The notes beneath the pieces are model-generated. The model saw only the letters and a program-made list of their open reading frames with translations, was not told the origin of the DNA and ran no database searches. The position numbers were made by a program, and so were the translations under genes. Positions 43,301 through 55,300 of a stretch of 64,000 nucleotides of DNA are shown piece after piece. Where the stretch lies: contig CM022951.1 in NCBI GenBank assembly GCA_012931725.1, positions 77,912,953-77,976,952 of the forward strand, written 5' to 3'. Position 1 is the first letter of the stretch. Every line of letters begins with the position of its first letter. This stretch comes from Litsea cubeba. Lineage: Eukaryota; Streptophyta; Magnoliopsida; Laurales; Lauraceae.

Positions 43301-46300
43301 ATAAAGGTTAGGTGAGAGTGAAATTGGGGCCCGTGTCAGATCATTGGGGATGAGTGTTAAAGCGCCTGCACCGATCAAAGTTGGGCACAAGTGGGCCCCA
43401 TAGAGCTGGATTATATTTGGAGTTGCTCATAAGAGAACATAAATACTTACATACGTACGTACATACATCCATACATATACAAGGAGAACACATGCGCAAC
43501 GTGGGGCCCATACATACATCTCTCTTGTTGGGGTTGGGGGGACTAGATTGACTCAACGTGGGGCCCATGACCAAAAAACGGAGGGGCAGAAAAGGGGCGT
43601 TTTTGAGAATTTCCCTTTATACACACATGGAACTTCTGTGCAAGGTAACTGGATGGGGCCCCGCTGACAATGGGACCAAGGTATGGAAATATCCATCAGG
43701 GATGGGCCCAGATATGAAATTTGGGCTCAACCACATGCCTCTAACCCCTTCATCCATGGCTCAAGTATAACGGCTTTATATCCAAAAAAAAATTAGAAAA
43801 AGAACCCTTGATCCAACAATCCAGTCCATTCGGATGAGTGCAAACCCAACGGATTTGGTGCAAATAGGTGGGATGGCTTTGATGGTTCCATTCGGATTAG
43901 TGCCCAGGTAGGCCCCACGCACTACCTCACGCAGATTCCTCCATGCAAGGCGTATGTACCCAAATATTAGCCTATATATACTATTTACATAATGAGGCTA
44001 AACGAGCAGTAGAAAATCGGCCCAAGAAAAATGTGCAGTGCATGTTGTGAAAGCATTTTTTTTCAAAATGAATAGTCAACAACAGTCTGAAAGAGATGAA
44101 AGGAGGACATGAACCAAATATAGTATCAATTCATGTACACGTACATTATCTTTCTCATGGAGAAAATATGAAATGGGATCAAAAATATGAAATGGGATCA
44201 ACAACATACCTGCACACATTTCAGATAGCCAGAAGTTGACAAAAGACGTTGCTTTGATGACTCTATATCATCTAAAATGCTTTGCTCCCCGATTTCCTCC
44301 CCAGTTGAAGGGTCAACAGGAAGTGAAATCTTAGATGCAAAACTGATAGCATCATCAACACTTGCAGAATCAGGATTGAAGTTTGTATTAGACAACATTC
44401 TCTTAAACATGCAGGATGAATCAACTGCACGGTATAGAAGATTGGCCTCATTGTGCATCTTCATGTAAGTTCTAGAAAGTTCAGAGTAAGGAAGAGATGA
44501 ATCTTTAGTAGGCAACGAAGGATCTGTACAAGCTAATAAATCCAACAACCATTGTCTAAGATCATTTACAAATCCAAGCATGGTACTCGCATGCATTCCA
44601 GAAGAGTTCCCACGATTGAACTCCCTAAACCAAGCAACAAGAATCATGGAGGCCACCTGGAGGTATTGTTTATTAGGTTTCACAATAATCGAAAACAGAA
44701 TAACCAAAATATTCATAATGAATCTATAAGAAATTGAGATGCCTACCTGACGCTGAACTCCAGATAATGAGGTAAGATCCTGCCATAATGGATCAATCAC
44801 ACATCGCAAAGCTGCCTCAGGCAGCTTCGATGCCAAGATACCTAATGCAGTTGCTGTAACCACCCGTGTACGAGTGACCGATTTTTCACTGTCTGCACCA
44901 ACAATTATCTTGGTGAAATTGGAAGATGCTTCTCCATTTTTTCTCTGGAAAAGGTGTGTTATTCAAACAATCAAGGCCCGAATTCCTGTTCTGTTCATTC
45001 TCTAGCTTCACAGCTCTCATCTTTGCAGCAGCTCTGAAATGACTTTTCCTAGGTGGAGCTGCCGGCCAGAATATTTTTGTGGCATCTAAGGTGGAACCAT
45101 ACGGAGTGGTTGCAAGCTGTATCCAAGAAGAAATATATGACATTGCAGCAGCTTGCAAATCTGTCTGCGGACACTGATAAGAATCTCCGTGTCAGTAATT
45201 CTCAAAAAAAAAAAAAAAAAAGTAAAAAAAAAAAAAAACTATTTTGTGCAAATTGTTAAGAGTTATTTTCGATATTAAGGCAACGTGAAACCTGAAGCAG
45301 GAGTCTCCACACCCTTTCCGAACATTGCAGAACTTCTTCATTTGATTCCAAAAGCAAATTCTGGAAAACAATCCTAAGGGTATCACCCAAAATAGAAGTG
45401 GGCCAAAAACTACCAGTTTCAGACCCACTAGAACTTCTAGATCCTGCTTCAAGAACTCGCTCCTGCACAAGAAAGTAATTAGTAAAAAAGAGAATAAAAA
45501 AAAGGGGGCATGCATAGTGTACATACATATATTCTCATTTTTTCCTTAATTGGCATAAACTATCTCATGCTTCAAAACACAAGAAAAAATATCAAGAATT
45601 GAATTTTAACATAAACAATTTTACTAATTAGAGAGAGAGAGAGAGAGAGCATTAAAAAATAGAAAAACATGAAATTGATCCCATTTGAAAGTATATTAAC
45701 CTTTTAAATGATGCTCTATGCAATAATTACACAACTTGGTAGAAGTTGTCAATAACACTACAACAGGAATTAGGAATATTTTGAAGAGCTCCTCCCTTTC
45801 TACAATAGATATAATGGGCTAAGACTCAATGAAATGGAAGGATAAGATAAGATCATATAAGTCATTTTTAAGACAGAAGGGTCATAAAAGGATGGTGATC
45901 TTTCTAACTAGGCATTATCCTGTTATTGAATTAAGAGCAGTGAATGTATAGTTGTATTTACAGGTCATAAGACTAGCTTTGCTCATATTAACTTATTTAT
46001 GGATACTATCTCGATTTTGTTTTTTATTACGGTTAATGTTGCATGACATAATATGCTCATCCACACTCAAAAGAAGAGATGAAGAAGAAGAATAAAAACA
46101 CATCCATGCCTTGATATAAGTGGCCAATCTACAGATAGGATGCAGTGTAACAACAGGCATATTTTAGTTTGTCAGCTTCTAGAATAGGTATAATCAGAAC
46201 AGCAGCAGCAGCAGCAATAATAAAAAGAAAAAATGGTATGTCATGCTAAGCATAATTTCCTTTAAAAAAAGTTAAACAGGAGGAAATAAAAATTAAAAAG

Positions 46301-49300
46301 GATTTCTAAAGACACAACTGAGGCATTACCAGAGTGCGTATGGCTGCATGACGAACAGATGTAATGATGTGTCTCATAAATGGCCACAACCGAGGTGCCA
46401 AAGAGGATAGTACATAAGGATTTTCATCATACTTCATCCCAGCTCGAATATCATCACCCTGAAGTACCTCATTAAGATCTAAAACCTGCTTCTCCAGTGA
46501 TGTTAATGCTCCTAACATCTTTGGAACCATCTCAGGCTGAGAATATATTTCTGCCAATAGGTTCATCACACTGCAACAGCAGAAATCATATTTTGAATGG
46601 ATTGAACACAATGATGTTTCAGAGTTTAGCACAAGCAAATAACAAATAGATAACAATGAACTTCAATAACAAGATTCCATTTATGAGATGCATGGGGAAA
46701 ATATTCAAGAAAGAAATTATTGCAGAAACTGTTAGAATTAACAAAACCCAGAAATTAATCAGCTAAACCTTTAGACCTGAAAAACACACAAGATATAGGG
46801 ATCATGCACCTAGCTAAAAATCAACCAATAATTGAAATCATGAGTAAAATGTGACAAGAAAGCAGGCCCACAACATAAAAGCACTTTCTCCAATGGTCAG
46901 GTACAGTATAGATGTAGTCCACAAATGGAGAAAAGGATACAACTCATTTCCAAGAATTTAGGACAAAAACCAGATGAGTACTTTATTTCTATCACTTCAT
47001 CTGTAGTTTCATGTTTTCATTTGACAGATCTTACCCAAGCCTCCTTTGGCGGGCTTTGGTTCCATACTATGCCCCTCAGTGGCAAGACTTAACTCAGTTT
47101 CACATTATTTCCAGTGAAGCCCGGGACCAGGCCCAGTTTGTTACATGATATTATCCCTGGCCAATTTGACAAGTGAAAGAAAAGGACAAGGATACAGCAA
47201 GCAGCTGACCCTTTGACAGCCTTATTTTACACGATGCAACTGACCATTTGTTTTATCAACTCATATACCGTTTTCTAGCCATCGAGCATTACTAAACAAA
47301 CATTAATACATACACAAAACAATAGCACCCCACAGCACAAATACAACCATGTTATAGTTAATTTTCAAAAGTCCCTTTTATAATACTTGTAAATAAATGG
47401 GAAAAAATTACACGGAGTTTGTTCGACCCAATATGAAAAAGAGGATGGAATCATATCCAACAATATTTACCAAAAAAATAAATAAATAATATATGCTAAC
47501 AACATTGCAAGTACCCAATGGCGCCAAACAGCCAACATCACTAAGCTAAGAAAATATAAGTTCAAACTTCAAAAGTGTCTACCAACACAAAATGACATGC
47601 TAAATGCAATAGTCACAAGCGTGAAGGCCAACTTTATGGTGCAAAGTTAGTAATGAACACTGAAGCAACAGCCTAGAAGATCATCAACATTAAAGCCTTG
47701 TCACAACTATGGTGGGGTCGGATACAAAAATTTTGTTTCTCCATTCTGATCTATCCTATGCCAAATCCTCAGATAGGTTTCACTTCTTCAGATGCAACCA
47801 TACTACTTCAATCCATGTCTTCTTTAGCCTACCCCTTCTCCTTGGTGAACCATCAAACTACATGGAAAAACTTTTTTTCCCACCGGTGCCGTGACTAGGC
47901 TGCATTGGACATGTCCAAGGATGAAAATAGTGGTAGCGGCGGGCGTACGTAACGTAGCGGGCATGACGTAGCATAGCGTGTAGTGGTGCGATTTGAAAAA
48001 ATCATCAAAAAAATCTGAGGAATTTGTAGAAAAATTAGAATATTGGAAAATGATAGAAAAAAAAAAATTTTTTTTTGCAAAGTAACTAAGATAAGAGGGC
48101 GTAGCGGTCCCCTCATTGTATGAGGCCCTATATTGTTGTATAAATAGAAAATAATACATCTACCAAATGAGGTGTCTAATAGGATGTACTTAGAGAAGAA
48201 CCCTTGAGAAGAACTCCTTGTATCGACTGTAATTCAGTGAGATCATGTGTTTTTTGGTGTTCTTTTAAACATAAAAGGGAGAAGGGTTGCGTAGAAATGT
48301 TATTTGGAGAGAAGAAGAAAAGAAATAAGTCTTACTATGCATTTAAAAAAAAATTAAAAGTAGAAATCTGTCTCACTCCGTAGCGGCCCCATAACGGCCG
48401 CTACAGTTGTGAACGGCGCTAAATTCTATTTAGCGTAGCAGCCGCTATTTTGATCCATGCACATGTTCAAATCATCTCAAACAAGTTTAAATCTTATTTT
48501 ATCACCTACTGATGTAACCCCTAAATACTCACAAAAGTGCTTTTTTTCTAATTCTATTCTTCCTAGCTTTAAACATCCACCTCAACATTCTCATCTCTAC
48601 TAGATTCATTTTGTGCATATGTTGCTTCTTAATTGGCCAACATTCAGCTCCATACATACACCAATCATAAAACACTTCAGAAGCAAGCCTCCGTTTAAAC
48701 CGTCTCGCTCTTATCCTATGTTCGATGTCTTCCTCAACCTCTCCATCCTGACTAATTATGGAGCCTAGGTATGGAACTCTTAGTAGTATCTCTTGTTCTT
48801 CAATTCTCACAGTAGTTCCAACTCTTTGTAAATCCACACTAAAGTTGCAATCCATATATTATGCCTCTGTACGACTTATTTTAAAGCTCTTGGATTCTAA
48901 TGCTCCCGCTATCTCTTAAGTTTCGCATTTACGCAGTCTCTCAATTCATCCACCAACATTATATCATCTACAAACAACATACACCAAGGTAACTCATCTT
49001 GAATATGAGAAGTTAACTTATCCATAATCAATGTAAAGAGATGAGGGCTTAAGGCTTATCCCTGATGCAAACCTATCAGCATTGGAGACTCGATTGTCTC
49101 TCCATAGGTAGTTCTCACACTCATTACCGTTTCCAGTGGCGGAGCCAAGACTCTATCTATTGGGGTGGGGGGGAGGGGCGGAGGGGGCATGCAAGGGATT
49201 TGAAATCATGTGTGCAATTTAACCAATAAATTAGTTATTAGATTATATCCCAAAAAAGATAAAAAATGCTGAATTTGTATTTCTCTTCACATCAAACAAC

Positions 49301-52300
49301 ATCTAATCAGGGTCCATAAGAGTAGAGATTAATTGAAAATTATATGATTTTAGCATATTTACTTGTGAGCACATGATTATGGTCGCAAATAAATATTAAA
49401 AAAACTAAAATAAAATTTAATCATTTTCTTCAATGTCATAAAATGGGGATAAGTATAAAAAGTTTTAAAATGCTAAGGCCAATGGAACCTTTGGGGCATG
49501 TAATTATTATAGGAAGAAACCCTAAAGAAAATCTATTTATAGCCACATGAAATTTGTTACCTAAGAAATAATTGGATCTGATTTATTAAAATGGGGATAA
49601 GTACAAAAAGTTTTAAATTTTTAAGGTTGATGGAACCTTTGGGGCATGTAATTACTATAGGAAGAAAAAAGCAAATCTATTTATAGCCACATGAAATTTC
49701 TTACCTAAGAAATAATTAGATCTAATTTATTCAATATTTTTAATTTTTAAATTTAAAAATTCAAAATATGATCACAAAATAATGAGCAAGCATTCAAAAT
49801 GTTTTAATTATAAGTACCAAACTTAAGAGGTCCCGCATTCTAGGCTCATTAAAGGGTGGAAAAAAAAAAAAGCAGACGAGTGCACGATGCAGATTTATTT
49901 GAGGATAGAGAAGGCTTTAGTGAGCTGCCACGCTGAAAAGAGAGGAAGTAAATAAGTAAGAAGAAATGCATAGAAGTTAGTTGTTTTACGAGTTGTCTTT
50001 CTGATATAAGTTAAAAGACAAACTAGCCCTTATATATTTTGAAAGTTCTACTCATTAGCCAAAGAAAAAAAAGAAGTTGAAGAGGGACAAACAAGGACAA
50101 AAGAAAGTCTGAGGAAGGTCAAAATACATAAAAACCAAAATATGCATGAGATTTTTTTTCTAATTTAAAGGAAACAAGAAGTTGAGGGGCAATTGCTCCT
50201 CCTCAACCGTATGTGGCTCCGCCACCGACCGCTCCCTGTACATTATTATTTACTCATTTTACTGTAACATCTTAGTTCAATCCTTTTATCTTTAACCCAC
50301 CAAATTAAATCTCTAGGCACCCTATTGTAGGCTCTCTCTAAATTGATAAAGCCCATATGAAGATTTTTCATCTTCTTTCAACATTTTTCCATTAATTGCT
50401 GCAGTGAGAAGATAGCTTCCATAGTTAACCCCCATAGCATCAAACCAAATTGATTTTCAGATACACTGATCTTTTGTCTAAGTTTTTGCTCCATTACTCT
50501 CTTCCATAGTTTTATAGTACAACTCATAAGCTTAATCCCACGATAATAGGTACAGCCTTGTATATTTCATTTATTCTTATATATAGGTACTACAACACTT
50601 CTTCTCCATTCATCCGGCATTTTTTTATTAATATCATATTGAAGAGTCTAGTTAACCAAATCCACCCAATTTCCCCTAAGCATTTCCAAGCCTCTATCAG
50701 AATGTCATCTGGCCCCGTAGCCTTTCCCATCATCATTTGTGTCAATGCTCTCCTCACTTCTACTACCCTAATTCTGCAGTAAAAGGTGTGTCCTGCTAAG
50801 TGTCATGTCTCGGTCTTATGCCTCCAATAGAGTCTTCATTTAAAAGCTTCTTAAAATATTCTCTCCACCTTTCTTTAATATCATTGTCTTCATTAACATA
50901 TTTTGGTCGTCGCTCCTTGTACATTTGACATTATGTAAGTCCCTACTTTTCCTTTCCCTCATTTTGGCAAGCTTAAAAATATCTTTTTCTCCTTTTGTTC
51001 CCAAACTTATGACGCAGCCTGGATCCTCAAACGGTGATGGAACAGGTGATGGAATGGGTGTAGACAAACCCTACAAGAGAGTTCGCCTCCAGGATTCCAA
51101 TGCGGACCAACTCCGCATATGGGAATTTGCCGAATTCCACTCGGAACTCAACATGACTCTTCCATTGAAGAGAAAGGGAAAACCAAACAAACCTGATAAG
51201 TGCTTAATTGTTTGCAATCTAAGCCCTAATATTTGATTCATCTTGTGCTAGTCATAGTTATTTTATTTGATTTTACATAGTTTTGTTAATTTTTATGCTA
51301 AGGTCAAAAGGAGCAAAAAGAGATGAATTAATGAAGAGGATGATGGGCGTGAATCCCAAAGAAAGACCATGGTGGGTCCCATTCAAGATATTCCAGATTT
51401 CAAGAAGACTTTCTAATTATTTGGACAACTTACAATTCAAATCAAAGAAGAAAAGCAAAAGAAAGAAAGAAGAAACCCAATCTAGGGTTACACGCCCAAG
51501 GGGGGGTCCACATCTATTACAAATAGAAGAATTTCAGAAATTAGAAAGTCTCATTCAAGTTAGAAGTGGAGTTCAAGAATGGAGAAAAACAAGGAGAAAA
51601 AGAAGGAAAGTTAAAGCAAGTCTTATTCAAGTCAAGATAGAAGTCCTAAAAGAGGGGTCCCATACTTATGTTACACGCATCAAATAGGGCCCACTTTTAT
51701 GTCAAAAGTTTAGATTTAATTCCTTGCAATTAATTTCAGATTTGTGGGTCCATGTGAATAAGTTTCTAGAAGATACAAGTGGGACCAGATTTAGAAAGCT
51801 TGCTAAAACAAGAAAGAAGACTCCTTATTCAATCTAATTAGGTTTCCTAATTATAAGGAAGGTTGAAGATCTATTTCTACAAGGAAATACTTGCTAAAAG
51901 GGGCTGTTTTGAAGACTTATAAATAGCATACAAGGGAAAAACGTGAACAGTACTTTCCAGCCCTATCAATTCATAATTCCAGCCACCATTCATCCCATAT
52001 ATTCCAGCCATAAGACAGCAGCCATACAGCACCTTTGGAGCATCTGTGAAGCCATCTTTGGAGAGCTTTTGGAGGAGGAATAAAGGGGAAAAGCTGCTGG
52101 CCATCCACTACTTCACCATCATCTTCTAGTTTTATTCTTATGACTCTACTTTCTAGTTTATTTTTCATTAAAAACATGAGTAGCTAATTTTTTTAGGGCT
52201 AGGGTGTAATTGAAACCCTAGCCTAGTTCTATGTAGTCTCTTTTGGCGTCTTTTAATTCAGATTTCAGTTTTATTGGTTGAGATTCTAAACCATGTTATT

Positions 52301-55300
52301 AATTGATGAGTTGTGTATATGCCATGCCAACCATGTGATGTTCAATTAATTTTAAGAGTAGCTAACTTAATTTTGATTGATCTTGATGTTATGCATCTAG
52401 GGTTTAGAACCATGAATAATCTAAGTATATGCCATGCTTAGACTCATGCATTTATCTTTCCCATTGTTTTTATGCATTATGTTTGTTTTGACTAGGACAT
52501 ATGCCATGCTTAGTTTTTACATCATAATGAGCAATTCATGTAGTATGCCACTCATGAATTAGGTTTAGGGGAATAATAATCTAGACGCATATGCCATGGT
52601 CTAGGTTGATAGATGTCACTAATAAAATCTGATTTTTGATTAAAAGATAATAAGGGACATGCATAGAATTGGTTAGGGGAGTAGATGAAACCCTAGTTCA
52701 TTCATTCATTATTACTGTTTTTCAATTCTCATACTAGTTGTTTTTACGTTACTTTCCAATTAGCTTTTGATACTTTAAATTACTGTTTTTTTTTATAGTT
52801 TAATTCCACTTTTCATCTTCAATTGTTTATTTTAATATTCTGATTTTTAGTTAATTTTGACATTATTTTATCACAAGTCTTCGTGGGATCGACCTCGTAC
52901 TTACAATTCACTACACTACATAGTGATCTTGTGCGCTTGCGAGTTTTTAATTGTGTGCATACTAGTAACTTATTTCTAGGTTGCTTGGTGCATACCAAGT
53001 TTTTGGCGCCGTTGCCGGGGACTTGTTTGCATAGAATAGTGTCAAAACTTGTGTTTAGTGTAGTGTCATAGTCTAGTTTCGTTTTTAGTTCAGTTACTTG
53101 AAGTTTTAAAGTGCTGTTATTTACTGTTTTATCATAGTTTTTCAGCTATTTAATTTCAGATTTCTATTTTTTTTCTTTTAGCACAATTAACTCTTTTATA
53201 GGTGCTTACTTGCGGTCATAAATTCTGTATATGCAAGGTAGGCGATCTCAGGACTTAGCCATCATTGTCTACGATCCAGAAATTGAACGAACTTTTAGAA
53301 GAAATCGAAGACAAGCTCAAAGGGCAAGAACCAATACACAGCCCTCATCTGACTCAGAGCTTGAAGAAACCAGTGTTAACGGAAATCAAGGTCCTGAAAG
53401 AAAAATGGCTGACAGAGAAGAAAACGAAGAAGAAGTGGTAGTAAATAATCAAAAGAGACCAATGAAGGAATCTTACATACCCTTGCACACCGAACAGCCG
53501 TCCACCATTCTTTATCCACCTAATACGGCTGGAAATTTCACTCTCCATGCACAACTGCTGAATATGGTGCCACACTATCATGGGTTACCTAATGAAGATC
53601 CTTATCTTCACATTAAGGAATTCTTTGAGTTGTGCGCGACACAACAGATACATGGAGTTACTGCAGAGGGCATCAGGCTACGTCTATTTCCTTTCTCTCT
53701 TAAGGATAAAGCTAAAATATGGTTAAACTCCTTGGATGCTGGTTCTATCAACTCTTGGCAGCAGCTAGCCAGTAAGTTTCTAAAGAAATTTTTTCCGGCT
53801 CAAAAGACAAGGCAATTAAGAAGAGAGATCCAAACATATCAACAAAAAGATGGAGATCAATTCTGGGAAGCGTGGGAGCATTTTAAAGATTTATTATTGA
53901 AGTGTCCACATCACAACCTCACCAAAGATGATCAGGTTCAAGAATTTGATAAGTGCTTAATTGTTTGCAATCTAAGCCCTAATATTTGATTCATCTTGTG
54001 CTAGTCATAGTTATTTTATTTGATTTTACATAGTTTTGTTAATTTTTATGCTAAGGTCAAAAGGAGCAAAAAGAGATGAATTAATGAAGAGGATGATGGG
54101 CGTGAATCCCAAAGAAAGACCATGGTGGGTCCCATTCAAGATATTCCAGATTTCAAGAAGACTTTCTAATTATTTGGACAACTTACAATTCAAATCAAAG
54201 AAGAAAAGCAAAAGAAAGAAAGAAGAAACCCAATCTAGGGTTACACGCCCAAGGGGGGGTCCACATCTATTACAAATAGAAGAATTTCAGAAATTAGAAA
54301 GTCTCATTCAAGTTAGAAGTGGAGTTCAAGAATGGAGAAAAACAAGGAGAAAAAGAAGGAAAGTTAAAGCAAGTCTTATTCAAGTCAAGATAGAAGTCCT
54401 AAAAGAGGGGTCCCATACTTATGTTACACGCATCAAATAGGGCCCACTTTTATGTCAAAAGTTTAGATTTAATTCCTTGCAATTAATTTCAGATTTGTGG
54501 GTCCATGTGAATAAGTTTCTAGAAGATACAAGTGGGACCAGATTTAGAAAGCTTGCTAAAACAAGAAAGAAGACTCCTTATTCAATCTAATTAGGTTTCC
54601 TAATTATAAGGAAGGTTGAAGATCTATTTCTACAAGGAAATACTTGCTAAAAGGGGCTGTTTTGAAGACTTATAAATAGCATACAAGGGAAAAACGTGAA
54701 CAGTACTTTCCAGCCCTATCAATTCATAATTCCAGCCACCATTCATCCCATATATTCCAGCCATAAGACAGCAGCCATACAGCACCTTTGGAGCATCTTT
54801 GAAGTCATCTTTGGAGAGCTTTTGGAGGAGGAATAAAGGGGAAAAGCTGCTGGCCATCCACTACTTCACCATCATCTTCTAGTTTTATTCTTATGACTCT
54901 ACTTTCTAGTTTATTTTTCATTAAAAACATGAGTAGCTAATTTTTTTAGGGCTAGGGTGTAATTGAAACCCTAGCCTAGTTCTATGTAGTCTCTTTTGGC
55001 GTCTTTTAATTCAGATTTCAGTTTTATTGGTTGAGATTCTAAACCATGTTATTAATTGATGAGTTGTGTATATGCCATGCCAACCATGTGATGTTCAATT
55101 AATTTTAAGAGTAGCTAACTTAATTTTGATTGATCTTGATGTTATGCATCTAGGGTTTAGAACCATGAATAATCTAAGTATATGCCATGCTTAGACTCAT
55201 GCATTTATCTTTCCCATTGTTTTTATGCATTATGTTTGTTTTGACTAGGACATATGCCATGCTTAGTTTTTACATCATAATGAGCAATTCATGTAGTATG

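Noticed and set aside
44886..45158. The BTAF1 frame change explained by a small intron instead of an indel
   Set aside because: CCTTTTCCAG looks like an acceptor, but there is no GT donor in the preceding bases that would keep the conserved coding, and the excess over the expected length is exactly one base.
51283..51687. 134-codon frame found twice (51283-51687 and 54036-54440) as a gene duplication
   Set aside because: It lies inside both Athila LTRs, so the duplication is simply the LTR pair. The Lys/Arg-rich product resembles no known protein.
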